Shown in pieces: positions 6,700-15,046 of a DNA stretch of 18,633 nucleotides; position 1 is the first letter of the stretch; each line of letters opens with the position of its first letter. The position numbers and the translations under genes were made by a program. Source of the DNA: Dehalococcoidia bacterium (lineage in GTDB: Bacteria > Chloroflexota > Dehalococcoidia > UBA2979); contig JABIST010000178.1 in assembly GCA_018700215.1 (NCBI GenBank), positions 1 to 18,633 of the forward strand, in the 5' to 3' direction. A model generated the notes under the pieces. The model was not told where the DNA came from. It ran no database searches and saw nothing but the letters and a program-made list of their open reading frames with translations.

Positions 6700-7145
6700 C
6701 CCTGCTGTTCCTCGGAAAGCCGGCTGTAGAGCAGGTCGAGTGCAGCCAGGTAGCTGCGGTAGCCGAAGCCCATGACGACGCCCCAGCAGACGGGTGAGAG
6801 GTAGGAGTTGTGTCGCCAGGTCTCCGGGCGCGCATGCACGTTGCTCAGGTGGACCTCGACCGTTGGGATGCGCGTCGCGCTGATCGCATCGGCCAGTGCC
6901 ATGGAGCTGTGGGTGAGCGCGGCGCCGTTGAGGACGATGCCATCCCACTCGCGGTGGGCATGGATCGCGTCGATCAGCTCGCCTTCGTGGTTCGACTGGA
7001 TGAAGTTGAGTTCGATGCCGCCGAGGTCTTCGCCGCGACGGCGGAGCAGCGCTTCGATGTCCTCGAGCGTTTCGTAGCCGTAGATTTCCGGCTCGCGGTG
7101 CCCGAGCAGGTTCAGGTTGGGTCCGTTGAGCACCAGGATCTGCAT
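6696..7145 (-). CDS. aroQ: 3-dehydroquinate dehydratase, type II
   Basis: The 149-residue protein matches type II dehydroquinase, the third step of the shikimate pathway. It starts MQILVLNGPNLNLLG, followed by REPEIYG with the catalytic tyrosine at Tyr22. EVHLSNVHAR at 97-106 carries the catalytic histidine, and WRHNSYLS at 110-117 a substrate-contacting arginine. Family members usually read NPGAxTH in the substrate pocket; here it is NGAALTH (73-79), a mild deviation with Asn and His kept. The start has GGAGAG closely upstream. An in-frame codon at 7172 would add nine residues unlike the family. The stop overlaps the pepP start by 4 bases. A 41-base gap containing a hairpin separates it from the recombinase gene upstream. 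No other shikimate gene is in the window. Confidence 0.93.
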   Translation of the reverse strand: MQILVLNGPNLNLLGHREPEIYGYETLEDIEALLRRRGEDLGGIELNFIQSNHEGELIDAIHAHREWDGIVLNGAALTHSSMALADAISATRIPTVEVHLSNVHARPETWRHNSYLSPVCWGVVMGFGYRSYLAALDLLYSRLSEEQQG

Positions 7146-7160
7146 ATCACTCTCCGCCTT

Positions 7161-7180
7161 CGTCGCCCTCACCGGCGACG
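7161..7180 (-). repeat. Perfect 7-bp hairpin between the recombinase gene and aroQ
   Basis: CGTCGCC (7161-7167) and GGCGACG (7174-7180) are perfectly complementary with a 6-base loop. In the minus-strand transcript the hairpin falls between the recombinase stop and the aroQ ribosome binding site. It is not followed by a U-run, so it is not a classic intrinsic terminator. It may stabilise or process the mRNA, or be chance in GC-rich DNA. Confidence 0.4.
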
Positions 7181-7186
7181 CTGATG

Positions 7187-8149
7187 CTACTCCGAGGTGC
7201 CCTCTACGCGCCGCGCACGTTGGAGTGCCGAGGAGATCAGTTCGTCTCGGCGACGGTGGGCAACCGCTGTGTAGATCTGGGTGGTGTCGGCCGAACTGTG
7301 CCCCAGCAGGTGCTGCACGACGCGCAGGTCAGCTTCGCCTTCCAGCATATGGGTGGCGAAGGTGTGACGCAGCAGGTGCGGGTGAACCGGCTGCGTGATG
7401 CCGGCCTGCAGGCCATGGCGGCGAGCGATGCGCTGAATTGAGCGGGCTGTGAGCCGTCCACCGGAACGGTTCACAAAGAGGGCCGGTTGAACGTCCTGGA
7501 CGAAGTGCGGGCGAGCTTCATCCAGATAGGTGCGGAGCGCCTGCCGAGCCGGGTCCCCGAAGAGGGCGACGCGCGAGCGATCGCCCTTACCCGTGACATG
7601 AAGTTGCCGGTTGACGAGGTCGACGTCACGGAGATTGAGGTTGGTCAATTCGCTGACGCGGATTCCCGCGCCGTAGAGCAGTTCCAACATTGCACGATCG
7701 CGTATGCCCGCCGGGGTGTCGTCGGCGGGAGCGGAGACGAGTTGCCCTGCCTCTTCCTCCGAGAGGAAGTGGGGCAGCCGACTGGTCGCCTTCGGATAGC
7801 GCAGGCGCAGCAGCGAATCGCCTGGTTCGGGCTTCAGCTCGAAGCCGTCGCGGTCCAGCCAGCGGTAGAAGGCGCCGATGGTGGTGGCGCGGCGTTTGAC
7901 GGAGCTGTCTGCGACATCCGCGGCGCGGAGTTCCGCGAGGTGGGCTCGTCCAAGGCGACGCCCGGCCTCGTCGAATGGGACATCGAGCGCGTTGGCGAAG
8001 GCGAGGAAGGCCTGGATATCGCTGCGGTAGTTGCGGAGCGTGTGGGGTGAGCGACGGCGGACGTCACGGAGGTGATCGAGGTAGCGATCGAGTGCGGCCT
8101 GAGCGGCCTGGGAGGGTTCACGACGGCGTGGTGACGTATCGCGAGGCAA
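7187..8149 (-). CDS. xerD: Tyrosine recombinase, XerC/XerD type
   Basis: This 320-residue protein has the SAM-like core-binding domain at about 15-105 and the catalytic domain from about 125. The active-site set is complete: Arg164 (AGIRVSEL), Lys188 (TGKGDRSR), His258 and Arg261 (HPHLLRHTFATH), His284 (LLGHSSADTT) and the nucleophile Tyr293 (QIYT). Length and motif spacing match the chromosome-dimer-resolving Xer recombinases rather than phage integrases, and the housekeeping location supports that. XerC and XerD cannot be told apart from this alone, and a single Xer could serve. The TTG start was chosen because GAGGAG lies about 6 bases upstream and an in-frame TAG lies a short way further upstream. 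A 62-base gap separates it from topA. No dif-like site is recognisable here. Confidence 0.9.
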   Translation of the reverse strand: MPRDTSPRRREPSQAAQAALDRYLDHLRDVRRRSPHTLRNYRSDIQAFLAFANALDVPFDEAGRRLGRAHLAELRAADVADSSVKRRATTIGAFYRWLDRDGFELKPEPGDSLLRLRYPKATSRLPHFLSEEEAGQLVSAPADDTPAGIRDRAMLELLYGAGIRVSELTNLNLRDVDLVNRQLHVTGKGDRSRVALFGDPARQALRTYLDEARPHFVQDVQPALFVNRSGGRLTARSIQRIARRHGLQAGITQPVHPHLLRHTFATHMLEGEADLRVVQHLLGHSSADTTQIYTAVAHRRRDELISSALQRARRVEGTSE

Positions 8150-8160
8150 CGATTGCTCCT

Positions 8161-8170
8161 CGGGTACCCG
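8161..8170. repeat. Perfect 10-bp palindrome upstream of the recombinase gene
   Basis: CGGGTACCCG reads the same on both strands. It lies in the topA-xer gap immediately upstream of the GAGGAG ribosome binding site of the recombinase. It could be a small operator or chance. I see no convincing -35/-10 pair beside it. Confidence 0.25.
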
Positions 8171-8211
8171 CCGGGCGTCAGGCTAGCAGATGACGCGACC
8201 GGTTATGCGGC

Positions 8212-10983
8212 TCAGGCGGAGCGCTTGCGGCGGGCGGTACTGCTGCGTGAGCTGGTGCGCTTTGGCTTCTTCGGTGCGCGAGGGTCCTTGCCCTCGGCGC
8301 GCATGCGTTCCTCGCGGGTGGCGATCAGGTTGATGGCGTCCTCGAGTCCGATGTTTTTCGGGTCACGGCCCTTGGGGAGGGAGGCATTGACGGTGCCATC
8401 AGTGACATAAGGGCCGAAGCGGCCATTGCGAACGGTGATCTTGCCCTTGTTGTCCGGGTGTTCGCCCAGTTCTGCGAGGACTTGCTGCGATGGGGCGGCG
8501 CCGCGCCGGCGCCGCGGTTCGGCGAGGACAGCGACAGCCTCTTCGAGACCAATCTTGCGCATCTGCTCGATGTCTTCGAGGCTGCGGCTCTCATCTCCGC
8601 AACGGAGGTAGGGGCCGTTGGGGCCGTCCTGTGCGGTGATCTCGGTGTCGTTGAGTGGGTGGACACCGACGATCCGTGGGTAGGAGAGCAGCTCAAGCGC
8701 CTGCTCGATGGTGACCGTCTCCATGGTCATGTCTGGCCAGAGGCTGGAGCGCTTCGGCTTGGGGGCGTCCTTCGGGATCTTGCCCTTATCGTCGCGCTCG
8801 GGGTCCTCGCCGAGTTGGACGTATGGACCGTAGCGGCCGGTCTTGAGGTAGATCAGTTCTCCGGTTTCCGGGTTCGCACCGAGCGGCTGATTGCCGAGCG
8901 TGGCCTGATGCAGCATTTCGAGCGCGAATTCCAGGTCCACCTCGTCCGGTGGGGTGTCCTCGGGGATTTCAGCGCGGATCGGTTCGTCGCCAGCCTGGAT
9001 GTAGGTGCCGTAACGACCGACGCGGACGGCGACCTCGCGGTTTGCTTCGTCCTCGCCGAGTGCGACTGAGGAGACGGCGCGGGCATCGATTTCTTCCCAG
9101 CCGGAGCTGATGGTGGCGTGTAGTCCTGCCTGGACCATGGGGTCGCTGTCTGGAGAGTCGTCCTCGCCGAAGTAGAAGCCGCGGAGCCACGGTCGGCCTT
9201 CGCGCTCGCCGTCGGCAATGTCGTCCAACGTGGCTTCCATGCGGGCAGTGAAGTCGTAATCCACCAAGCCCGGGAAGTGCTCCTCAAGCAGGCGGGTGAC
9301 GGCGAACGCGATGAACGTTGGAATCAGGGAGGTGCCCTTCTTCCACACGTAGCCACGATCCTGGATGGTCTGGAGGATCGATGCGTAGGTGGACGGGCGG
9401 CCGATGCCACGCTCTTCGAGTTCGCGGATCAAGCTGGCTTCGGTCCAGCGGGAGGGCGGCTGCGTCTCGTGGCCCTTCGCCTCGGTGGAGGTGGGATCGA
9501 GTGACTGGCCCTCGGTGAGCGGTGGCAGGATGCGCTCCTGGTCGTCGAGTGCGGCATCCGGGTCATCGGAGCCCTCAACGTAGGCGCGGAGGAAGCCGGG
9601 GAAGGTGATCACCTTGCCGGAGGTCTGGAAGGTAGCGGTGCCACGCTCGCCAGTGTCGGCCTGTAGTCGAACCTGGGTGCGGACGCCGGTGGCGTCCTTC
9701 ATCTGGGAGGCGACGGTACGCATCCAGACCAGTTCGTAGAGGCGGAGCGCGTCTGCATCGAGTTCACGTCGGAGCGAGTCTGGCGTGCGGAAGATCTCAC
9801 CGGCTGGCCGGATCGCCTCGTGTGCCTCCTGTGCGCCCTTGGCCTTGGAGGTGTAGCGGCGCGGCTTATCGGGGATGTACTCGGCGCCGTACAGCTCGGT
9901 CGCCTGACGGCGGGCGGCGTTGATCGCCTGCTCCGACAGGTTGGGCGAGTCGGTGCGCATGTAGGTGATGTAGCCGTTCTCATAGAGGCGCTGCGCTACC
10001 TGCATGGTGCGCTGGGCACTGTAGCGGAGCTTGCGACCTGACTCCTGCTGGAGGGTGGAGGTGATGAATGGTGCCGGTGCGCGCTGCGTGTAGGGGCGCT
10101 CCTGCACTTCGGCGACGGTGAAGGTGGCGGATTCCAGCGCCGTGGAGACGGCGGTGGCGGACGTGCCATCGAGCAGGGCGACGGATGAGCCGTCGGCGAG
10201 CACGCCGGTCTCGGGGTCGAAGTCACGTCCGGTTGCGAGGCGGCGGCCATCGAGCTCGATCATGCGGGTGAGGACGGTCTCGGAGCGGCCATCGCGGGTG
10301 GCGAGGATCGCCTCGACATCCCAGTAGCCGGCGGAGTGGAAGCGCATGCGCTGGCGCTCGCGCTCGACGACGACTCGGACGGCGACGGACTGCACGCGAC
10401 CCGCGGAGAGGCGCGGCTTCACCTTGCGCCAGAGCACCGGTGAGACCTCGTAGCCGACGAGTCGATCGAGGATGCGGCGGGTCTCCTGGGCCTGGACGAG
10501 CTGGAGATCGACCTCGCGGGGCTGCGCCAGCGCTTCCTCGATGGCATCGCGGGTGATCTCGTGGAAGACCATGCGATAGACGGGGATCTTGGGCTTGAGC
10601 ACCTCGAGCAGGTGCCAGGCGATGGCCTCACCTTCGCGGTCTTCATCAGTGGCGAGGTAGAGCTCGTCTACTTCCTTGAGTGCCTTCTTGAGGGCGGTGA
10701 CGGTCTTGGTCTTGTCCGGCGGGATGACGTAGAGCGGTTCGAAGTTGCGCTCGATATCCACGCCAAGGCGCGCCCACTTCTCTTTTGCGTACTTCTTCGG
10801 GATCTGGGCGGCTGAGGAGGGCAGATCGCGGATGTGCCCGACCGAGGATTCCACGATGTATTCGGGGCCGAGGAACTGGCCGATGGTTCGCGCCTTCGCG
10901 GGCGACTCGACGATGACCAAGCGTTTCACGCTCCCGGTGGAGCGTGGCTGGTCTACTTCGGCGGCTGGGGAATCCGTCGTCAA
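8212..10983 (-). CDS. topA: DNA topoisomerase I (type IA) with zinc-free C-terminal repeats
   Basis: TopA relaxes negative supercoils through a single-strand break. The 923-residue protein has the Toprim domain with Glu26 (VIVESPAK) and the acidic triad Asp113, Asp115 and Glu117 (ATDEDREGEA). RLSAGRVQSVAVR follows at 191-203, and the catalytic tyrosine is Tyr341 in ITYMRTDSPNLS. The C-terminal third (about 640-905) carries four copies of a repeat centred on GRYGTY, GRYGPY, GPNGPY and GRFGPY. It lacks the Cys4 zinc fingers of the E. coli enzyme, a layout known from actinobacterial and related topoisomerases. The last 20 or so residues are Lys/Arg/Ser-rich, a likely DNA-binding tail. The TTG start overlaps the TGA of dprA as TTGA. 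A GTG at 10929 just before KRLVIVES is an alternative but lacks a well-spaced ribosome binding site. Confidence 0.96.
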   Translation of the reverse strand: MTTDSPAAEVDQPRSTGSVKRLVIVESPAKARTIGQFLGPEYIVESSVGHIRDLPSSAAQIPKKYAKEKWARLGVDIERNFEPLYVIPPDKTKTVTALKKALKEVDELYLATDEDREGEAIAWHLLEVLKPKIPVYRMVFHEITRDAIEEALAQPREVDLQLVQAQETRRILDRLVGYEVSPVLWRKVKPRLSAGRVQSVAVRVVVERERQRMRFHSAGYWDVEAILATRDGRSETVLTRMIELDGRRLATGRDFDPETGVLADGSSVALLDGTSATAVSTALESATFTVAEVQERPYTQRAPAPFITSTLQQESGRKLRYSAQRTMQVAQRLYENGYITYMRTDSPNLSEQAINAARRQATELYGAEYIPDKPRRYTSKAKGAQEAHEAIRPAGEIFRTPDSLRRELDADALRLYELVWMRTVASQMKDATGVRTQVRLQADTGERGTATFQTSGKVITFPGFLRAYVEGSDDPDAALDDQERILPPLTEGQSLDPTSTEAKGHETQPPSRWTEASLIRELEERGIGRPSTYASILQTIQDRGYVWKKGTSLIPTFIAFAVTRLLEEHFPGLVDYDFTARMEATLDDIADGEREGRPWLRGFYFGEDDSPDSDPMVQAGLHATISSGWEEIDARAVSSVALGEDEANREVAVRVGRYGTYIQAGDEPIRAEIPEDTPPDEVDLEFALEMLHQATLGNQPLGANPETGELIYLKTGRYGPYVQLGEDPERDDKGKIPKDAPKPKRSSLWPDMTMETVTIEQALELLSYPRIVGVHPLNDTEITAQDGPNGPYLRCGDESRSLEDIEQMRKIGLEEAVAVLAEPRRRRGAAPSQQVLAELGEHPDNKGKITVRNGRFGPYVTDGTVNASLPKGRDPKNIGLEDAINLIATREERMRAEGKDPRAPKKPKRTSSRSSTARRKRSA

Positions 10984-12152
10984 TTCAGCGCTCGCTCTCC
11001 GGCGACTCCGGGCTGTTCGGCCACGGATTCTGCTTCGTAATTAGTCAACTCTTCGCGCACTCGGACATATTGCATGCCACCAACGTCGCGCGCCAAGCCC
11101 TTCAATTCAAGCATTGTGAGGGTGCCTGAGACCACCGAGGCGGCGAGACCGCTGTTCCGAACGACCTCATCGACGTGTCTCGGCTCCCTGGTGAGGGCGC
11201 CGATGACGGCGCGCTCCTCGTCACTCTCAGGCGGCGCGGCACGACCGAAATCGAGCTGCGCGCCGAGCATTGTGAGGTTCAGCGCCTCGAGGATGTCTTC
11301 GGTGCGACGGACGGGTGTGGCGCCGTCTCGGATGAGCGAGAGCGGGCCTTCGGACTGTGGCGAGAAGATTGAGCCGGGGACTGCGAAGACCTCGCGATCT
11401 TGTTCCATGGAGGTGCGTGCGGTGATCATCGAGCCGCTCTTGTAGCTGCCCTCGACGACGAGGGTGCCGAGGGCGAGGCCGGAGAGGATGCGGTTACGCC
11501 GCGGGAAATACTCGGCGCGTGGCCGAGTGCCCAACGGATAGTCCGAGACCAATGCGCCTTGTTCCACGATTCGCTCCGCGAGCCGCCGATTCTCCGGCGG
11601 GTAAACCTCATCGAGTCCATTCGCGAGGACGGCGATGGTGCGTCCGCCGGCATCGAGCGCAGTGTGGTGAGCGACGGTGTCGATCCCACGCGCGAGTCCG
11701 GAGACGACGGTGACGCGGTGCTGAGCGAGGCCCTGCACCAGCTCTGTCGCTGCCTGGCGGCCGTAGGCGGTTGCCCGCCTGGTGCCGACGACGGCGACGC
11801 TCCAATCGTCCTCTGCTAACCAAGAGCCTTTCAGGTAGAGCACTGGTGGCGCATCAGGGATTTCACGCAACCGCTCCGGATAGCGCGGATCCGGGCGGGC
11901 AATGGCAGTGACCCCAGCCTCGGCAAGTTGCTCCAGTACCTCGGACGGCACGAGTTCGGCGCGGGTGCGGAGCAGGGCCTGGGTGGTGGTGGCGTCCAGG
12001 CCCGCGGCGGCCAGATCTTCGGCGGATGCGTTCCAGGCGGCCTCCATTGAGGGGAAGCCGGCCTCGAGGATGCCGAACCGCACGCTGCCGAGGCGGTGGA
12101 CGCGGTGGAGCGCTGCCCAGAATCGTAGCTCATTTGTTCTGAATTGTTCCAT
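10980..12152 (-). CDS. dprA: DNA-processing protein DprA (Smf)
   Basis: DprA binds incoming single-stranded DNA and loads RecA during natural transformation. It is also found in many non-competent bacteria. The 390-residue protein has an N-terminal helical domain (about 8-75) and a Rossmann-like core, with VVGTRRATAYG at 121-131, SGLARGID at 151-158 and FPRRNRILSGL at 216-226, followed by GSMITAR. A C-terminal winged-helix segment lies at about 310-375. The ATG at 12152 gives the family-typical MEQFRTNELRFWAALHRV start. In-frame TTG at 12188 would add 12 Cys/Arg-rich residues and would overlap the candidate promoter. No good ribosome binding site precedes the ATG, which fits a leaderless message. 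The stop overlaps the topA start. No other competence gene is in the window. Confidence 0.93.
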   Translation of the reverse strand: MEQFRTNELRFWAALHRVHRLGSVRFGILEAGFPSMEAAWNASAEDLAAAGLDATTTQALLRTRAELVPSEVLEQLAEAGVTAIARPDPRYPERLREIPDAPPVLYLKGSWLAEDDWSVAVVGTRRATAYGRQAATELVQGLAQHRVTVVSGLARGIDTVAHHTALDAGGRTIAVLANGLDEVYPPENRRLAERIVEQGALVSDYPLGTRPRAEYFPRRNRILSGLALGTLVVEGSYKSGSMITARTSMEQDREVFAVPGSIFSPQSEGPLSLIRDGATPVRRTEDILEALNLTMLGAQLDFGRAAPPESDEERAVIGALTREPRHVDEVVRNSGLAASVVSGTLTMLELKGLARDVGGMQYVRVREELTNYEAESVAEQPGVAGERALN

Positions 12153-12160
12153 GAGCCGAT

Positions 12161-12188
12161 AGCATACGCGATCGATGCAAGTTCGCAA
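12161..12188 (-). promoter_or_regulatory. Candidate promoter for dprA, possibly giving a leaderless mRNA
   Basis: On the minus strand TTGCGA (12188-12183, 4 of 6 to TTGACA) is followed after 16 bases by TATGCT (12166-12161, 4 of 6 to TATAAT). Only 8 bases separate the -10 box from the dprA ATG. Transcription would then start at or next to the A of the ATG, which fits the missing Shine-Dalgarno sequence. Pattern match only. Confidence 0.35.
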
Positions 12189-12202
12189 CCGTTAGGGACC
12201 GG

Positions 12203-13513
12203 TTAGACCGCTTCGACGGGCTCCGGCTCGGCAGTGGCGGCGAGCTGGACGACGCGCACCTTCTTGATGCGACGCCCGAGGACGGAGAGCACGCGGAGCC
12301 GCAGGCCATCCGGGTCTTCGTCGCCGTCGGTGGTGCGGGTGAGCACCTCATCGCCGGGGGAGGCGAGACGACCAAGCAGGCTGAAGATGAGGCCGCCGAC
12401 CGTGTCGAAGTCGTCCGACTCGATGGAGGTGGCGAAGATTTCGTTCAATTCGTCGATGGTCATGCGGGCGTCGACGATCGCTTCGCCGTCGGCGACGTGC
12501 TCGACCTCGAGTTCTTCGACGTCGTACTCGTCGCTGATTTCGCCGACGATCTCTTCGATCAGGTCCTCGACGCTGACGACGCCGGCAGTGCCGCCGTACT
12601 CATCGACGGCAATGGCGAGGTGGACCTGGTCACGGCGGAGGTCTGCGAGCAGCTCATCGGCGCGCTTGGTCTCTGGGACGAAGTAGGCGGGGCGACAGAT
12701 GTCGCTGAGCTTCGGGGTGACGTCGCCGGTGCGGAGGTAGGCGAGGAGGTCTTTGGCGTAGATGACGCCGGCGATCGTATCGAGTGATTCGTCGTAGAGC
12801 GGGATTCGGCTGTAGCCGGACTCGCCGATGATCTTCATCACGTCACCGATCGAGGCCGCGGTGGAGACGCCGATCAGGTCAGTGCGTGGGGTCATCAGCT
12901 CGCGGACGGTCTGTTGGGTCATGTCGATCACGCCGCGCATCATGCGGCGTTGTTCGGTCATCGATGGCTCTTCCCCAGCCTCGGCGCCCTCGAGCAGGCC
13001 GGCTAGCTCCTCGGCGGGATCGACCTCAAGGAGGGCGTCGCTACGACCGGCGAGGCGGACGAGCAGGTTGACGGGTGCGTTGGCGAGCCAGGCGACGGGC
13101 GTGAAGCCGCTTTGTAGTGCACGGATTGGCCAGGAGAGGCGCAGGCCCCAGCGTTCCGGGTTGAGCAGCACGATTGAGCGGGTGGTCTGGCGCACGAATG
13201 CGACGAAGGTGAAGGAGACGGCTGCCGCCAAGATTACCGAGCCGATGGTGACCTGAGAGCCTTCCAGCAGCGCAAAGGTGAAGGTGGACGTGCTGACCAC
13301 AATGATGGCGGTGGTGGCGATGCTGAGGGTGCGCAGGATGCGTTGGCGTTGCTGCACGTAGCTGAGGAGCAAGGCTCCGAGGCCATTCGGGTGTTCGGCA
13401 CGGATTCGCCCGCGCGACAGCGCACTGACGCCCGCTTCAGCGGCGGCGATGAGGACCAGGAGGACTGTCGTCACGAGCAATGTCGCGACGACGATGAATA
13501 AGCTGCTATCCAA
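12203..13513 (-). CDS. CNNM/CorC-type membrane protein with CBS domain pair
   Basis: The 436-residue protein has an N-terminal membrane domain of the CNNM (DUF21) type, with hydrophobic stretches at about 4-25, 63-83 and 88-108. A CBS pair lies at about 205-325, with the hallmark HLAIAVDEYGGTAGVVSVED in the second CBS domain and EEIVGEI after it. A CorC/HlyC-type C-terminal domain spans about 345-425. Relatives have been linked to Mg, Co or other divalent cation efflux; older annotations call them hemolysin-like. The membrane part is rather short and its third segment is followed by a long linker, so the transporter fold may be degenerate. Start TTG at 13513 lacks an obvious ribosome binding site and lies 24 bases after the glmU stop, just past a GC-rich hairpin. 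It is probably co-transcribed with glmU. Substrate unknown. Confidence 0.87.
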   Translation of the reverse strand: MDSSLFIVVATLLVTTVLLVLIAAAEAGVSALSRGRIRAEHPNGLGALLLSYVQQRQRILRTLSIATTAIIVVSTSTFTFALLEGSQVTIGSVILAAAVSFTFVAFVRQTTRSIVLLNPERWGLRLSWPIRALQSGFTPVAWLANAPVNLLVRLAGRSDALLEVDPAEELAGLLEGAEAGEEPSMTEQRRMMRGVIDMTQQTVRELMTPRTDLIGVSTAASIGDVMKIIGESGYSRIPLYDESLDTIAGVIYAKDLLAYLRTGDVTPKLSDICRPAYFVPETKRADELLADLRRDQVHLAIAVDEYGGTAGVVSVEDLIEEIVGEISDEYDVEELEVEHVADGEAIVDARMTIDELNEIFATSIESDDFDTVGGLIFSLLGRLASPGDEVLTRTTDGDEDPDGLRLRVLSVLGRRIKKVRVVQLAATAEPEPVEAV

Positions 13514-13522
13514 AAGGTTGCA

Positions 13523-13549
13523 GGCGCCGCGGTGGGGTCATTCGGCGCC
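13523..13549 (-). repeat. GC-only 7-bp hairpin spanning the glmU stop codon
   Basis: GGCGCCG (13523-13529) and CGGCGCC (13543-13549) pair perfectly around a 13-base loop that contains the glmU TGA. On the minus strand the stem is followed by TGCAACCTTTTG, a short T-run that itself overlaps the TTG start of the next gene. It could act as a weak terminator or attenuator between glmU and the CBS protein gene. The loop is long and the T-run poor, so chance is possible. Confidence 0.35.
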
Positions 13550-14941
13550 GGTTCTATCTCCCTCGTTCGAACGGATACGTGCTGGCACCCCCAGCACCTG
13601 TGCTCCGGGCGGTACGTCGTGTGTGACGACGGATCCCGCTCCGGTGCTTGCTCCCGTTCCAACCACTACTGGTGCGATTAAGACGGAGTTCACTCCGATA
13701 AATGCACCGTCACCGATTTCCGTCCGGTGCTTCTGAACGCCATCGTAGTTGGCGGTGACCGTTCCTGCACCAATGTTGACAGCATGCCCGATCTTGGCGT
13801 CGCCCACATAGGAGAAATGCCCGATACGAGTGCCTTCGCCGATTTGCGACGCTTTCAGCTCGACGTAGTTGCCGAGGTGCACGTCGCGCTCGATTACGGT
13901 TTCGGGGCGCAGGTGGCAGTACGGGCCGATCGAGACGTCGTCGCCGATCCGCGAGCCCTCGATGGTTGAACTGCCGATTTCGGTGCGGTCGCCGACTGTG
14001 CTGTCGCGGAGCACGGCGCTTGGGCCGATCCGGCAGCCGCTGCCGATGGTGGTGCTGCCGAGGAGATGGACGCCGGGGAGGATCGTTGTGTCCTCGCCGA
14101 CTTCGACTCCAGCGTCGATGTAGGTGGTGGCGGGGTCCACGAGGGTGACGCCGCTGAGCATGAGCTGTTCGCGAACGCGGTCACGCATCATCATCTCGGC
14201 GGTGGCGAGTTCGATTCGATCGTTGACCTGCTGCACCTCGGTGGCGTCGGGCAGCTCGTGCGTGGCGATGTCGCCACCGGAGTTGGCGGCGTCAGCCACG
14301 ATGTCGGTGAGATACAGCTCGCCGCTGGGGCTGGGCATGAGGGAGTTGAGGGCGGACCAGAGCCAGTCAGCGCGAGCTGCGTAGATACCGACGTTGATTT
14401 CGGGGGTGGCGCGGGTCTCTTCGTCGGCCTCGGTCTCCTCGACGATTGCCTGCACGCGGTCGTGGCTGCGCAGCACACGTCCGTAGCCGGTTGGGTCATC
14501 GAGGTTGGCGGTGACGAAGCTGAGCAGGGCTTTGGTTTCGAGGTGGGTGGTGGCGGTCTCAAGGAGGGTATCGGCGGTGAGGAGGGGGAGATCGCCGTTC
14601 ATGATCGCGATGTGCGATGAGCCCTCGGCGGCTTGCTGAGCGGCGAGCGCGGCGTGGCCGGTGCCGAGTGGTTCGCTCTGGATGGCGACGACGACATCCG
14701 GACCGGCGGCCTCGGCGATGCCTTCGGCATCGGGGCTGAGCACGAGCACGATGCGACCGAAACCGGCTTCGCGGGCGGCGTTGGCCACGTGGCGGATCAT
14801 CGGGAGGCCGGCAACCGGGTGGAGCACCTTCGGCAGCGACGAACGCATGCGGGTGCCACGGCCTGCCGCGAGGATGACGGCGGTCCAGTCCTGGAATGGA
14901 GCGGGGGCGCTGGTGTTCAGATCTGGATCGGGCGAGGTCAA
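13538..14941 (-). CDS. glmU: Bifunctional GlcNAc-1-phosphate uridyltransferase / glucosamine-1-phosphate acetyltransferase
   Basis: GlmU makes UDP-GlcNAc for peptidoglycan in two steps. The 467-residue protein has the N-terminal nucleotidyltransferase domain: LAAGRGTRMRSSLPKVLH at 24-41, the QSEPLGTGHA substrate loop and the MNGDLPLL metal site. The C-terminal left-handed beta helix carries repeated hexapeptides and the acetyltransferase signature GHFSYVGDAKIG, then VNIGAGTVTANYDG and IGDGAFIGVNSVLIAPV. Both activities should be intact. The TTG start leaves about 18 residues before the conserved WTAVILAAG. No in-frame ATG is available there and the ribosome binding site is weak, so the exact start is uncertain. 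It is the first minus-strand gene after the divergent alaS, so its promoter should lie in the shared region. glmS, which acts earlier in the same pathway, is at the other end of the window; glmM is not seen. Confidence 0.95.
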   Translation of the reverse strand: MTSPDPDLNTSAPAPFQDWTAVILAAGRGTRMRSSLPKVLHPVAGLPMIRHVANAAREAGFGRIVLVLSPDAEGIAEAAGPDVVVAIQSEPLGTGHAALAAQQAAEGSSHIAIMNGDLPLLTADTLLETATTHLETKALLSFVTANLDDPTGYGRVLRSHDRVQAIVEETEADEETRATPEINVGIYAARADWLWSALNSLMPSPSGELYLTDIVADAANSGGDIATHELPDATEVQQVNDRIELATAEMMMRDRVREQLMLSGVTLVDPATTYIDAGVEVGEDTTILPGVHLLGSTTIGSGCRIGPSAVLRDSTVGDRTEIGSSTIEGSRIGDDVSIGPYCHLRPETVIERDVHLGNYVELKASQIGEGTRIGHFSYVGDAKIGHAVNIGAGTVTANYDGVQKHRTEIGDGAFIGVNSVLIAPVVVGTGASTGAGSVVTHDVPPGAQVLGVPARIRSNEGDRTGAE

Positions 14942-14997
14942 GGGCGACTCATTCGCTGGTACGGGAGTTGTGTCACGCTGGTGTTCACTCCACTGTC

Positions 14998-15046
14998 AGA
15001 GGTGGTTGGGCATCGCCGAGTGGCGTGCTGAAAATTGACCACCTCT
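14998..15046. repeat. 9-bp inverted repeat in the divergent region
   Basis: AGAGGTGGT (14998-15006) and ACCACCTCT (15038-15046) are perfect inverted copies separated by 31 bases. Inside lies a smaller CGCC-GAGT-GGCG hairpin (15014-15025). The right arm overlaps the -35 box of the candidate alaS promoter. This could be a two-site operator, or an RNA stem in the glmU leader if transcription starts upstream of it. Confidence 0.4.

Noticed and set aside
8161..8170. dif-like recombination site beside the Xer recombinase gene
   Set aside because: The 10-bp palindrome is too short and lacks the 11-6-11 arm structure with AT-rich half-sites expected for dif.
8458..9069. A 203-codon plus-strand frame opposite the topA C-terminal repeats
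   Set aside because: It is antisense to topA repeats that are clearly under protein-level constraint (GRYGPY-type motifs). It has no supporting ribosome binding site or domain.
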